DNA of 64,000 nt from Castor canadensis (GCF_047511655.1 NC_133387.1:25352353-25416352); one strand, 5' to 3'. Shown: positions 11,681 to 52,600, numbered from the stretch's first letter. A program made the numbers and translations. The notes: generated by a model from the letters alone, not told the origin.

Positions 11681-12429
11681 GGGATTAAAAAATTTAGTTT
11701 GCTTCTGCTGTCATCTGGGCAACCCAGTGGGTTCTGGAGAGTTAGGCCCTTCCACAGCCTGGATCTCTATGCTACTCCCTTTGCTCCTTCCTGCATCCTA
11801 ACACTCAGCCCACTCAGCCTGCTAGAATCAGAAACATCAGTTCTGACTTTTAGAGCCATCTACCCAGCCTCCAATAGTACCTGGTCTTTGGTAGGATGGG
11901 CAGGTGGCAGGCTGGACAGGGACAGCAGAGGGGCCTGGTCTGCAGGGATAGAGTAGAAAGCAGGCAGTAGAAAGCTAGGAGAGATGGAGGCTCCTGAACA
12001 GTTTGGAACCATTGGTTCTAGCTGTATCCAGACTCGGGTACATGACTGCCTCTGGCTGCTAAAACACACCCCTGTAGACTTAAAATCAGTGCCTTCCCCC
12101 TGCCTTTTAAAGCTAGCTCAAGTGAATATTTCACATTTCACAAAAAAAAAAAAAACCTTTCTTTCACATGCTCTGGTAATACAGGATCAACAGGACCAAA
12201 AGGCAACAAGTTCAAGCCAAATGAAGAGAGAGAGGTTCTAAAATGATCAGAAGCGCCAAGTGTCCTAAAGGGAAGAGCTCTGTTTTCTAAACAAAAAGGC
12301 TGGGGGAAGGCAGGTCCACATTCCTGTCATTACCCAGGCTCTATGTTCAGGTCCCCTGATTGGACATACTGCCTACTAGAACCTGACCTCCTTCTAGATT
12401 CTAATTTCAAATGAAATCAGTGATCCTTG

Positions 12430-12745
12430 GTGGTGTAGCTGTCTGAACTGCTATTGAAAAAAATAGCAACCGAATGGCTTATAAATAACAGAATTTATTC
12501 TTCACAGTCCTGGAAGCTGGAAAGTCTAAGATTCTGTGTATGGTGATGTCTCCGTCATAGACAGTCATCTTCTCACTGTAACCTTACACTGCAGAAGAGG
12601 TGAGGGATTTCTGTGGGTCTCTTTTCTAAGGCACTGATCCCCACGGAGGAGCACTCTGACTCACCTCTTAATTGCATCATCTCAGGGATTAGAATTTAGC
12701 ATGAATTTTGGGGGGACAAGAAACATCTAGATCATAGTGCTTAGC
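12430..12745 (-). mobile_element. ERVL-MaLR (MLT1/MST-type) solo LTR, fossil
   Basis: Read on the minus strand, this matches the general shape of MaLR LTRs. The plus strand shows the inverse of the LTR 3' half first (atggcttataaataacag and an inverse polyadenylation region). It ends with the inverse 5' part (gaattttggggggacaagaa). No internal retroviral sequence lies next to it, so it is a degraded solo LTR, probably tens of millions of years old. The family name is from memory. Confidence 0.65.
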
Positions 12746-12914
12746 TATAGTAATCTTCCAGTCCTTTTCAACTTGTGTTTTCCAGGCAACTGGTGATGGG
12801 GTAAAGTGGATAAAAAAGCAGGGTGTCACTGCCCTCAAATACAAGTGGCTAATGGCTGTGGAGGAATTTCTTGAATTAGTTTACAAGTGGAAATGTATAC
12901 CGGGAGAGGGCAGT

Positions 12915-13070
12915 GCTTCTCCAATCTCACTGGGCATATTAATCTCTGGAGGCTTGTCATAAAGCAGATTCTGTGTCAGGAGATCTGCAATGGGCCTGAG
13001 ACTCTGCCTTCCTTCCTAATAAGCACCAGGTGATGCTGATGCTGCTGATTCCTGGGTCACATGGAATGGA
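12915..13070. mobile_element. MER5-type hAT DNA transposon remnant
   Basis: The copy has the MER5A pattern: cagtgcttctccaatctcac...attaatctctggagg on the left, gcaccaggtgatgctgatgc in the right half and inverted ends. It is non-autonomous and old. Confidence 0.65.
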
Positions 13071-14160
13071 GTAGCAAGGGTCTGGAGGACCCTAAATCAG
13101 GACAATCTTCAAGGAAGAGTCAGAGGTGAAAAGGACATGTGACATCATTCTCAGCTTGCTACATAGTTGCAGTCATGTTTATGAGGGGCTGGTCACAATG
13201 TCAGCCCTTGACCCCAGACCTGCAAGGAAGTACTCTCAGTTCAGCTGTGTCACTCCTTTAGGCGGTATACAATGTGAAAATATGCTTCATTGCTACTCCT
13301 CCCTGGGAAAGGGCTTCAGAAAAATGAAGGGACATATATAAATTTTTCCTAGCTATGCTGCTCAGGTCTGGTCTCAATCCTCTTTCCTGCTCTGAGCTCC
13401 AGGAGGCTGACCTTGAAAGATTACAACACTGGAGCACCTTTGCTCTCTGGTTCCCTGCTGGGCTCAGCCCGTGAGAGGTACCACTAGGAAGCAGACAGGA
13501 GGAGGAAAAGGGTAAGGGACTAAAGAACCCAACCACTTCATTATGGTTCTGGCACAACACTCCTGTCTGCGCCCTTTTCAGGACTCCAGCTCTCTCTTTC
13601 CCCCTCCAGCCTAGGGTGGTAACAGATTTCCATTGTTGCTAGGGCCAGGGTACTTCCCAGTTTTTTGTTGATTCTTCTAACTCTGCTTTCTGTAATAGTT
13701 CCTTCATTAAACTCTCTTTAAAGCTTCCAGTATCCTGTTTACAGCCAAGACCTTTCCTGCTTAAAAACTCACATCAGTGAATCCCTTGAATCACAGACTA
13801 AGCCACACAGGCTCCCTTGCAGATCTTCTTTAGAGCATTCTTTTCACCAAGATGGGGTTGTGCACAGCACCTAAGGGAAGGTCTTTTGTCCACCTACTGC
13901 CAAAGTACCCAGTTCTTTCCATTTCCCCATGCTTAGAGGAGTTCCTTGAGATAGGGCTAATAAGTACAGATCAATCCCTGCAGGGATCCCCAAGGCTGGC
14001 AGCACAGGGAGCCAGCCTCATTTCTGACACCTGAGGGTGAGAAATTTAGTTAGGAGTCGACTCTTATGTGAGATACTTGAAGGGAAACTGCTCTGTTCTG
14101 GTCATGTGTGAAGCATTTAGCAAATGAAAAGCCACAAAGTCTCATGTACTTGGTTTGATA

Positions 14161-14166
14161 TTTAAT
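14161..14166 (-). promoter_or_regulatory. CCDC136: Poly(A) signal ATTAAA for CCDC136 exon B
   Basis: The minus strand reads ATTAAA, the common variant signal, 216 bases after the stop of last exon B. Cleavage near 14140 would give a 3' UTR of about 240 bases. Confidence 0.6.
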
Positions 14167-14381
14167 TACAAGGAACCCAAGTTCTTACACAAGACAGGAA
14201 GTGGGAGCCAACAGGAGCCAGCAGCTCCCATAAGCCTTTCCAGCCTAAGTGATGAAGGAAAAGGAGATGGGGACACATGGGACACATGGATGGGGTGGGG
14301 GCTCTGGCATAGTATGTCCCGCCCGAAAGTGAGGGTGTTGGCCGCTGGGGATCTGCCACCTGGGCTGGCCCAGGTCTGCCA

Positions 14382-42745
<28,364 letters not shown>

Positions 42746-42753
42746 GGCCGCTC

Positions 42754-42780
42754 CCGCCGCCGCCGCCGCCGCCGCCGCCT
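42754..42780. repeat. (GCC)n trinucleotide repeat in CCDC136 leader
   Basis: About nine GCC units (GGC on the transcribed minus strand) lie immediately 5' of the CCDC136 start codon. In the ATG frame they would read as alanines. Confidence 0.9.
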
Positions 42781-43915
42781 CCCCGAGCAGAAGCCGCAGT
42801 CGCGGGGCCGCGGACCCGGAGCCGGTGCTCAGGGAGGAGGTGGGGCCGGCCGAGGGGGCGGGGCCTGTCCGGCCCACCTGACGCCGGCCCCCGCCCGCCG
42901 CCTCCCGGAAGCCCTCCCTGCGACCGGGTGCGTGTCCCCGATGCGCCCCAGGCTTGTGCAGCGAGCGCGAGGAGCTGCCGGGCTTGGACAGCCGACGTGA
43001 GCTACTCAGGGCAGAGCTATAGAGAGAAAGAACGGTAGAACCCTCTGGTTCTGGCAGCAGGTTCCACCCCGGGTCAGCTGCGGGGAGGAACCCCTCTTCG
43101 CCAAGTGACAGGGCCCGGTCCCTGTCCAGTGTTTGGGGAAGAAAGGACAGGATGAATTGTTTCCTCCAAGCGCGCAGACACGCGCGCTCCTCCTCCACTT
43201 CCACCATCAACGCGGACCCCAACCCTGAGCGCGGTGGCATCACTCGCCCAGAGTCAGGGACCAACTAAGGAGGGCCCTCCCGTGACCCTCGCTCTGGCGC
43301 CTGGCGGCCTCAAGTGCAGGAAGACCTCCTCTCTCCACCCCTTCGAGCCACGCTCCTGAGCAGCCTGCTGCAGTCGTTCTCAGGAAGAGTGGGGCTTACC
43401 TCACTTACGCAACTGTTCACTCATTCATTCATTCATTCAAGGAATGACTCCCCTGTACCAGGCGGGTCTCAGGATAGACGTGGATACACGGGAACCGGGG
43501 CTTCCCAGCACATGGAGAAAATTGCAGAGAGTGTCCTGGCCAGGGATGCACTCCAATCCTTTCTCTTGCATTTTCCCTCCCCAGGTCTGTTCACCCCTAC
43601 AAGGCACAAGCCCTCCATGTTCACAGAAAAAGAAGCATTTCTTTGCCTGCACATCCCCTGCTTATCCTTCAGCCCTCTGTTGGGAGTCATCTCTAGGCAG
43701 CTTTCTTTGACACCCTATCCTTTCCTCATGAAATGTCCCTGTTGAGCTCTACCCTGTCATCTGCCCCACTGGGCAGCACTAGGTCACTCTGTTGTCAGGA
43801 TTGGAAGTATCTTAGTCACCTTTGTACCTCTAGCATCTAATAAAGTACCTGATCCATAGAATAAAGAAGTAAACGTCAATCTCCCAACTACACAGTTTAA
43901 TGGGTTTTCTGTTTT

Positions 43916-44113
43916 GTTTTGTTTTTGTGCTGCTGGGGTTTGAACTCAGGGCCTATACTGTGTGGGCCACTACACCAACCCTATTTTTGTGATGAGGTTT
44001 TTTGAAATAAGGTCTCGAACCTATTTGTGGGGTCTGGCTTCGATCCACCATCCTCTTGATCTTTGCCTCTTGAGTAGCTAGGATTACAGGCATAAGCCAC
44101 CAGCGCCTGGCTA
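43916..44113 (-). mobile_element. Composite B1/ID SINE, inverse
   Basis: It contains gtgctgctggggtttgaact, ctcttgagtagctaggatta and caggcataagccaccagcgc. Confidence 0.87.
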
Positions 44114-44195
44114 GGTCTGTTTTATTTAACACATAATTGTGAAATTCAGTGTTTCCTTTTAACGTGTTATCTTCCTCTTCTTTCTTCTTCTTCTT

Positions 44196-44265
44196 CTTTT
44201 TTTTAATTTTTATTTTATTCATATGTGCATACAATGTTTGGGTCATTTCTCCCCCCTTCCCCCGG
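44196..44265 (-). mobile_element. L1 3'-end fragment (lineage-specific type)
   Basis: A poly-T start is followed by attttattcatatgtgcata and caatgtttgggtcatttctc. A related sequence occurs at 46975-47043. Read on the minus strand it ends in poly-A, as a LINE 3' end does. Confidence 0.55.
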
Positions 44266-44400
44266 CCCCCTTCCTTTCCTCCTCCTCCTCCTCCTCCTTC
44301 TCCTCCTCTCCTCCTCCTCCTTCCTCCTCCTCCTTCCTCTCCCTCTTCTCCCCCTTCCCCCTTCTCTACATCCCTCCCTTCTTCCCTCCCTCCCCCTCCA
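44266..44400. repeat. Polypyrimidine (CCT)n-rich tract
   Basis: About 135 bp is almost pure C and T, dominated by CCT and CTCC units, and runs directly on from the L1 fragment. Confidence 0.9.
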
Positions 44401-45169
44401 CTGATGCTCTGAAAAATGATGAACAGAGATGAAAGATGTTTCATTTGCTACCAATAGGCTAGGGTTCCATGGGAAAGGCTGTTGAACAAGCCCACAGAGG
44501 GTCTATCCAGTCTTGGGGAGCAGGGCAGTAGCTGTGGGCAATGATGGGAAGGGGCTGGCGTTGGGAACTTGGGGAAGTGACAGAGACTAACTCTGAAAGG
44601 CCCGTGGCTCTGGTCCACTACAACTCCTTCTAGTTCTGCCTCAGAAGCAGGGTCAGATTAGCAGTTGGCCTTGGTTGCCAACTGGGCAGATGGAAGGAGG
44701 GACAGGGAAGAAGTTGTCTATTGTAACATCCAGGGGCCCAAACTCTCCTTAGGGAGCTCTGATCTTGAGTGTTAGGAAGTATCTCTCCCTGCAGGTTTTG
44801 GGAACCTTGATTTTGGGAACATTCAAGGGAGACCTGAGCCAGTCTATTATCAGGAGTCCTACTGTTTAGACCAGTATGAAGTTGAGGGTGAGGGTGAATA
44901 AGGGGCAGGAGGAAAGAGTTTAGGAGGTATGGGGGGGGGGAGAGCTTAGGGGGACCTGCCATCCAGCAATGCTTCTCTGAAGGTCCAGGAGTGGTGGGCA
45001 GGTCAGCCAGGTAATCAGTTTAGGGGATGATCTGAATTAATCCCCATAATCCCTGGATTTAGGACTCAACTTCCCTCCTAATCCCATCCCAGAAGATCAT
45101 CCTATCTGAGGACCAACACAGCCATTTAGCTCTCTTTACCCTTATTTCTAAATGCCTAAGTGCTTTTGT

Positions 45170-45685
45170 TAAAAATGAATATTTGAAATATGCAGAAAAG
45201 AACAGTACAAAGAATAACCTAACCAATACTCATGTACACAGGACTGAGATCCAACATCTATTCAACTCTTGCCACATTTCATTCTGTGGTTTTACGGTTT
45301 TACTTTATATGGACGTATCCTCAAACCAAATACAGAATTTTGATTTGTGTGTTTTAGGCCTCTGTCTAAATGGTGTTATACCCTTTTTCTGTGGTTTTCT
45401 CCAAATTTTAAACACTTACCTATGTTCTTTCATACAGTTCCGGTTCATCTCTGAATAAACCACAATTTATTTATCAGCTCATCTGCTGGTAAGCATTTCT
45501 GGTTTTCCATACTACAAGCAATGCCGCAGTGGGCAGTTCTGTGCATCTCTTTGGCATGTGTGTGTGTTTCCCTAGGGCAAATACCTGGAAATGGAATTTC
45601 TGGGTCATGGAGAATGTAATTTCATGCCAAATTGCTCTATAAAGTACTTGGACCAACTTAAACACCATAAACAGAGCAGTGACTT
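45170..45685 (+). mobile_element. L1M-type LINE 3' region
   Basis: Recognisable pieces are acaaagaataacctaaccaa, gcatttctggttttccatac, caagcaatgccgcagtgggc and aatacctggaaatggaattt followed by ctgggtcatgg, typical of old L1M copies. Confidence 0.7.
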
Positions 45686-45942
45686 TATTTTTTTATTTAT
45701 CTTATTTATTCCCCAGGGCCCCCCCCCCCGATTTGGAAGTTAAATTCTATTTCTACTGTGTGTGTTTAGTAATTACCTGTTTATATTTTCTAAAAAGTCT
45801 TACTTAAGTGTACAGTGAATCAATCTCACCATACTTTTCCTGAATGACAGAAGGGGTTTAAAACATATTAACTCTGATCTTCTTCCCCCCACAATCCCAC
45901 ATATTTCAATCTAGAATTATCGTTTCCAGTCTCAGTAAGGCT

Positions 45943-45971
45943 CACCACCACCACCACCACCACCACCACCA
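45943..45971. repeat. (CAC)n trinucleotide repeat
   Basis: About ten uninterrupted CAC/ACC units. Confidence 0.93.
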
Positions 45972-46079
45972 TCTCAGTGCTTGTTTAGATTAACTAACAT
46001 AATTATAAATATATCTGTTCACTATTTCCTCTTGCAATCCACTCTTTCCTTCTCATTTCAGTTTCATTCTTAAGAAATA

Positions 46080-47190
46080 TATCCATTTGTGGCATTTCAG
46101 TGAAAGTCCTTGAATGGTAAGCATTCTCAGTCTTTGTCATAAAATGTCTTTTTTTCATACCCTTTAAATGTAAATTTCATGGGTATAGAATTCTAGATGA
46201 CAGGTAGTTTCTCTTGGCGTTTTCAAAAATTTTATTTTGAATTAGCATATAATAATATAAGGGGATTTCATTATGTCTGGCCTTTTGAAGGCATTTTTCC
46301 TAGAATCTTTTCTACTAATGAGTAACAATATTTTTCTATAAACCTTTTTCTATAAATATTTTCTGTTATTTTTTTCTATAATCTTTTGTTGCTTATAAGA
46401 ACAGTTCTACAGTTTCACCACAGTATGTTGATGAGCTCAAGGCTTAACCTGAGGACCTGCACCTTTCTTCCATTTTGGAAATTATCAGCATTATTTGCTG
46501 GAATATTACATTGCTTCTATTCTCTGAGCGTCTTTCAGGAACTCATATTGTGTGTCTATACATGCATATGCATATATATGTATATACATACATCAATATG
46601 TCTCATTCTTTTTCTTAGTCCTTTTAATTATTATTTCCTCTTTATTTTTTGGCATTCTTTTTAAAATTTTCTTTTATATTTTTTATTTTCATATTATTGT
46701 TGTGCTGAGGGTACATTGTGACATTTACAAAAGTGCTTACAGTATATCATAATTGAATTTACCCTCTGCATCATTCTCCTTTATCCTCCTCCACCATTCC
46801 TGGATTATTATTTCATATTTATTTTCATCACTGTTCTACTGTTTCATATTTTTAATGATTTAATCAGCTCTATTTTCTACTTCATTAATTCTCTCTTCAC
46901 CAGAATCTAATCTACTTTTTAATACATCATTGATTCTTTTATTTTAAAGATTATGTCTTTCACTTTTTAAATTTTATCATTTTTACATTTACTCACATGT
47001 GCGCACATTGTTTGGGCCACCTCCCCTACCCTGCTCCCCTCTGTATTTCACTTCTTAATGTTTTTTTTCCTTTCAACAATCTACTGTTTTCCATTGTGCC
47101 CTATTTTCATTGCAGTTTATTTTCTTGTCTTTAATCTTTGGTATATTTAAGTATACTTATTATGTAGTATTTTTCATGTTATATTCTTGG
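46080..47190 (+). mobile_element. L1M-type sequence with later L1 3'-end insertions
   Basis: The host sequence (gggtatagaattctagatga, ccattttggaaattatcagc, tctacttcattaattctctc) resembles old L1M. Two AT-rich poly-T-led pieces inside it, at about 46666-46806 (tacaaaagtgcttacagtat) and 46975-47043 (cacattgtttgggccacctc), look like inverse 3' ends of a more recent L1 type. Confidence 0.5.
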
Positions 47191-47944
47191 AGTTCTCTCT
47201 TATTTGTTGTGTTCCTTTGTTGCTTGTGATGAATTGCTTCTTAGTCTAGTTTTGCTTCATCTGTGACTGGGATGGTCCCCAAAATGGCAAGAGAGGAATT
47301 CCTTAAAGGGCATGCCCCAAACCATCCCAAATTGGGGTTGGTTGTTCTAATGGCTGGATGAGCAGTCCAGAGCATTTTTTGTTCTGGGAGCATACATACA
47401 AAGTAGGCTGTTGAGTACCCTCAAAGCAGACAGTGAATCAAAGGATATTCTACCTAGGTGTGTCCACAATGATGGGGTCAGGGTGTGGTGTTTATATGAG
47501 GACTGAAGGAGTTTGGCTTGGGATAGAGGTAACTGCTCTGAGTTTAGCGGCATGATTGATCTTTCGGTGTTTTGAACAACAACCTAAACACTTTTATCAG
47601 TGCCTGCATATGTTCAAGCCTGAAGGAGAAACACACAACTGACTGTGTCACAGGGTGATCAATGCATTCTGTATTTCTTGGTCAAGATAGAAGAAAAAGT
47701 AGGAGAAACTACAGTCTTATATCATTTTATTGTGAGCTCTTCTTTAGTAGGTTTTTCATTTTTGTGGTTGATAGTGGTAGTGTATGTGTGAGTCCCATAT
47801 GGCTTGGCTTATGAAGACCTTCTTATAGACTTCTTTTTGATGCTGTGTAGCTGTGTGGTATTCCTAAGGCTTTCAAGAGTCCTAAACCAGGTTTATATCT
47901 AATTTCTCTGCTTGGATTCAGCACCATGTAAATAACATACAGTA

Positions 47945-48585
47945 TACCCCTCCACCCCTACCCAGGACTCCCAGTGGACGCCTGAAACCATGGACAGTAC
48001 TGAAGCCTATATATACTATGTTTTTCCTATACACAAATATAACATTTATTTTGCAGTAGTCTCCCCTTTAACCACATTTTTTTTCTTTTTATAGTTTCAG
48101 TCATTCACATCTAACTGTGGCTGGACAGTACTTATGGAAACTTCCAGAAACAGGCAATTTATAAGTTTTAAAATGCATGCCATCCTGAGCAGCAAGATGA
48201 ACTCTTGAGCCATCCAGCTTCTACCAGCCCAGAATGTGATTCATCATTTAGTCCAGAGTATCTACACTGTATATGCTACCCACCCATTTAGTAATTTAGT
48301 ATTGTCTATGGGCTAGACTGTTGCATTATGACAGTGCTTGTGTTCAAGTAACCAAGCTATATCTCAATGCCTACATCAGTCCCCTCACTTTGACTCATCA
48401 CATTGTCATTGTATTATCTCTCATTGATCACAAGAAAGGTAAGTACAGTACAATAAGATATTTTGAGAGAGGTCATATTCACAAAATTTTTATTATAGAA
48501 AGTTGTTATAATTATCCTATTGTATTATTATTCTCTTACTGTGTCTAATTCATACAGTGAGTCCAGATGTAACACTAGCATTTGG
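47945..48585. mobile_element. TcMar-Tigger DNA transposon remnant
   Basis: The run ggaaacttccagaaacaggc, aatttataagttttaaaatg, tgtatatgctacccacccat, acagtgcttgtgttcaagta, and later cagtacaataagatattttg, follows the non-coding ends of Tigger elements. No transposase frame remains. Confidence 0.7.
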
Positions 48586-49044
48586 TCAGGCTTGGGACTT
48601 CAGTTTCTTAGGGTTTGCTTGTATTTCTACTCCTTTTCTTTGTGTCCTTCGACTGGTGGATGTCATTTTTAGTTCTCTTTTCATGGGCATGTTATGTCTT
48701 TGATGTTCTGAGCTTTATTCAGTTCCAGCTCCTTGCCTCTGGAGGACTGAGCACACATCCAGGGGGCATTAAAACCCAGCTCCAAGTCCAGAGCATTTAT
48801 CTGTGTCTGATACTCACCACAGGCCACTCTGGCATCCTCTTCTTTTTTGCTTTGAGTTTGCATTCCTTTTTAAAATTCTGATTTTTTAAAAAAAGTTGCA
48901 CTTGTCTGTATTCTAATTTTAACTTCTATTTTATCCAACATCTCTGTGTGTGATTGGGAGGAGCACTGGATGAGGGGGTAGTTACACTAGCCCAGTCTAT
49001 CATGTGCCAGAAGCTTCTCTCTAGATTTTCTTTATCTTAGAATT

Positions 49045-49205
49045 ATTCCTAACAATCACTGTGCCCTTAAGGTGTGCATTACAGTTTCTGAATTAATCCT
49101 TCCAACAACTCTGAGAAACAAGTATCATTGTTCCCATTTTACCGGGAACAAAACTGAGTCTCAGAACATAAGTTTCAATCCTAGCTTTTGGACCCGGAGT
49201 CCAGT
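49045..49205 (-). mobile_element. MIR SINE, inverse
   Basis: aattaatccttccaacaact, gttcccattttaccgggaac and actgagtctcagaacataag are inverse MIR landmarks. Confidence 0.7.
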
Positions 49206-49556
49206 GTGTTTCACAGTTTGGGTTTTATATCAAGAGCTTGCTCGTTCTTGACCTTGAGTTCAGTTCCAGCCCCCAGATAGTCCTGATCACTTGCTCTTCA
49301 CCTGAGGCCCTGTGAGAATCTATCTTTCTGCTTACCACAGTATAACCCTTTGGCTCTAACCTCTGTAGGCTCCTCCAGAGGCTGTGCCAGCCTTCTCCTG
49401 CCCAGTTTGGCGCTGTGAAAATAATAGGGGCACACACAGGCCACGGTTACTGGGGATACTGACCAGCAGTTGCCCTCAGGAGCCTTTAACCACACATCAC
49501 TAGGCCTTAGAAAGTGCAGGCAGTATATGTGGCAGCTGGCCAAAGCAGGGGAACAG

Positions 49557-49560
49557 AAAA
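49557..49560 (-). terminator. Pol III terminator TTTT of tRNA-Pro
   Basis: The minus strand has TTTT nine bases past the tRNA 3' end, a minimal Pol III stop. Confidence 0.75.
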
Positions 49561-49569
49561 GAATAAATA

Positions 49570-49641
49570 GGGCTCGTCCGGGATTTGAACCCGGGACCTC
49601 TCGCACCCTAAGCGAGAATCATACCCCTAGACCAACGAGCC
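49570..49641 (-). tRNA. tRNA-Pro (anticodon AGG)
   Basis: The 72-nt minus-strand gene folds into a full cloverleaf. The acceptor arm GGCTCGT pairs with ACGAGCC, and the discriminator is C. Box A lies in the D-arm (TGGTCTAGGGG), and the anticodon stem CTCGC/GCGAG encloses TTAGGGT with anticodon AGG. The T-arm is GGTTCAAATCC. There is no intron. It appears identical to mammalian tRNA-Pro-AGG genes as I remember them, and human also has a tRNA-Pro-AGG between CCDC136 and OPN1SW. A T4 terminator follows 9 bases later. It should be a working Pol III gene. Confidence 0.96.
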
Positions 49642-52600
49642 ACTGGTAGTTATAACTGGCCAGATGTGTCCTCCCTGCCACATCATCACCATTTGCAGCA
49701 GCAACAGCAATTTGTGGTTCCTAGGAGCAGCCTCTCTGCTCCTCCCTCCAGGCTGGCTGCCAGCCCAGGCTGGCACGCTCCCTCAGACCTCACTCCTGGG
49801 TTCTCTCCACTCCTCCCTTGTCCACAGCAGAGCCATACTGATACTTTTCTGGAAGGGGTTCCAGGCAGAGCCCATTCTTCCCAGTGGATGAATGGAAGAA
49901 GGGCAGCGAAGGAAGTAGGTCTGGTAACCTCTTCTTTCCCTCAACCCCAGGGTTGTGTAGACCTGTCTGGGAGCTCTTGCACCAAATTAAAAATCACCCA
50001 TCTTTCTTAGCTTATGATCAGACTACCAGAAAAAGATTCTTCAGACTCCTAGGGGAAGCCCCAGAAGGCTGTTCCAGCTTACTCTTGACTAGGTGACATT
50101 TGCTATATTAGTTTCTTCATTCACCCTCTGAGAAAGGCAGCACCTGCCTTGTCCACCTTACAGGTGATGGTAAGGATCAGGGGAGAGAACATATGTGAAA
50201 CTCTGCAAACTGTAAAGTGCTATACAAAGGAAATGGGTTAGGACAGCAACACAAGGCAGGGGAGAGTACAAGAGTAAAGTGGCCATTTGATGCCAGTTGA
50301 GGGCGGTCAGTGTTCTCTGTGCTTCATGGGCCCTCTTTAACCTTATGACAACCTGGTGAAATTGTCATCACCCCTGCTGTAAGATAAAGATGCTTGCCTA
50401 AATTCAGCGTCTTCACTTTTACCTGAACCTGGTTTAAATGCAGTACAAACAGATACCCGTATTTTCTAGAAAACCAGAGTTAGAAATAAATCCTGCACAT
50501 TCCCTCCTTGCCTTCCCTACCCCAGCCAGCCCTGCTCATCCAGCTCAGGGAAGTTGCCTTGGGTAGAACATACTCACAGCCCCTCTGCCCAGAGAAGCAC
50601 TTGGCTGGGACCCAAGCCAGGTCTCAGCTCGGAAGCATTTTCAGCAAAGTCCTCCTAGGAGTGCCAGCTTTGAGCAACATCACTCCCTGGCACACCCACC
50701 AGGAGGAACAATTCAGGGAATGTGTGCTGAGGTCATGGAATGACATGTTGAGTATGCTTTTATTTATAAGCCAGTTTAAATCTCAGAAACAGCTTCCCAA
50801 AAAAGTCTTTTTGGCTTAAGAATAGATGAGCAGTTACGTCTCTCTGGTCACGATTAGTTAGCAGAGCCAGATGTCTGGTCCAGACACTCCTGGATAGCAA
50901 TAATAAAACTTTATGTCCTGGGAACAAAGAAATGTGTGCCAATCCAGGGCCAACCCATTCTCAGAAGTGAGGGCCATTCTTCCTGCCTACCGGAGAAAGG
51001 TACTGTTTCATTAGGTTTCTGCATCACAAGATGGAGGGAGGGGTCCTCCAAGTTTAGGGTTCTACACCAAGTCCAGTGCTAAAGGGTTCAACCTGAACAT
51101 CTGTTGCCACTAGTGACTTTTTTGAACATGTTCTTAAGACTTTCGTTCTTTCACTCTTCTATTCATTCCAGGACATTTGCTGTGAAGATTCTCATCACAG
51201 ATGTGCTGAGGATGTAGTGAGATTGATCTGGTTAGATGCTTACTCAGAGAGAAAGGCATTTCAAGCCTCCAAATAGTCCAAATTTCTCTGGATCAGAGGA
51301 GCTCTGCAGAGTCCAAGATTTCATAGTTCCAAACTGTGCTTTGTGCTTTGTTGAGTCCATATTGGGGGTCAGTGATAGACCCAGGCCTGTAATACTGCCT
51401 GTGTGTGTGCTTAGGGATGCTGTTGAGGACATTGTTTATTATATCCCTCCAATGTCTCCTTTGTGAAGTCCCCAGGGAGGCTTTCTTGTCTGTCATAATC
51501 TCAAGAAGAGTTGTTTTGCATTGATTCTCTGGCCACTTTGAATTATGTAAATAAATGGCTTCTAGATAGTATGGAGCTGAGTGTGTGGCAATTGTATCTT
51601 AATTTCATTCTTGACATTAACTCCTTGGTGGTGTTTCTCTTTCTTCTGTCCCTACATTTGATTCATGTCTTCCTTTTGTGCCCCATATATTCCTACAAGC
51701 CTCTTTTAATCTATTTCTGCACAAGAATGGGGTATAAATAAATGAACTCCTAATGAGGATAGAAGAAAAAGCCCTGAAACTATTCAGAAAATAGCCACTT
51801 TTTCTAGGCCTTTCCTTTTTCTGGACAAGTAGAACAACTAGAGAAACAAATTTCCTCTTGACTATTTTCCATTTGGTTCTGGAAATCTGTAAGTCTAGAT
51901 CTAAATAATTGCCTCTTGACCCAAAATAAGAGAGGGAAGGGGGGAGGGGTGGAATCTGTCTGTCCATGGACGTTTTTGGTTATCATGACTGAGGTGGAAA
52001 TGGTGGTTTGGACAGCTAGGGGACAGAGGCCAGGGATGCTGTTAAGCATCCAATGCTGCACAGGCCAGCCCTTACAGCCAGAACTTACCTGAGGCAATAT
52101 GTCAGTAGTAGCCAGGTTGAGACACCAGCCTTACATCCTTCACGCAGTCTTCTGTAAGGCCTTAGTGTTTATTATTTGGTTCCAAAGCCAGCAGAGTGAA
52201 TGAAGGGCACTGTGTCTATTAAATGCACTTAATGACTCCAGTTTTTAATATCATTCCCCAACTCTTTCACCTCACACCCTCTTCTTAGACTCTCCCCTCC
52301 CCTTACTCCATGATTTCCATGACTCTGGAAAGTTTTGGTTCTTTGGCTTGACTGTATGCTTGGGTGATGCTCTTTTTGGTCTGAGCTGCTGCAGGCATCT
52401 ACCCTATCTTAGTTGGAGCTGGGTTGCCCCCAGCTTAAGCCCATTGTCCTTCCCTATGATGAGGGGTGGGCTAGGATGGGAGAGCACTGTTGGTGAAGGT
52501 CTTGGGACAGTGCTAAGAGAGACCAAACATGTGGCTACCTAGTCTGCACAGTGGAAGAGGGAGGGCCGGGGCTGTCTGTGTCCACAACAGTTAGACTCCT

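Larger units (their letters stand above)
8500..14140. other. Intergenic region between FLNC and CCDC136
   Basis: No coding exon is visible. The region holds a GT microsatellite, a perfect 24-bp tandem duplication (10089-10136), a short hairpin (11101-11122), a MIR (11270-11480), a composite SINE (11486-11680), a MaLR LTR fossil (12430-12745) and a MER5-type element (12915-13070). The repeat-free 9.0-11.1 kb part contains TATAAATA (near 9951), ccatttatag (near 10958) and E-box motifs. It could be regulatory for FLNC, but that is inference. Confidence 0.5.
43020..49556. other. Intergenic region between CCDC136 and tRNA-Pro
   Basis: It holds an L2/MIR3-type end (43790-43880), an inverse composite SINE (43916-44113), an L1 3'-end fragment plus a pyrimidine tract (44196-44400), L1M pieces (45170-45685 and 46080-47190), a CAC repeat (45943-45971), a Tigger remnant (47945-48585) and a MIR (49045-49205). 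It is AT-rich after 45 kb. No gene is seen. Confidence 0.55.

Noticed and set aside
12430-12745. Possible retroviral gene content around the MaLR LTR
   Set aside because: Only a solo LTR is visible; no internal region flanks it.
43953-44444. Glu/Lys/Gly-rich minus-strand frame over the pyrimidine tract
   Set aside because: It is the translation of a CCT microsatellite and a SINE, not a protein.
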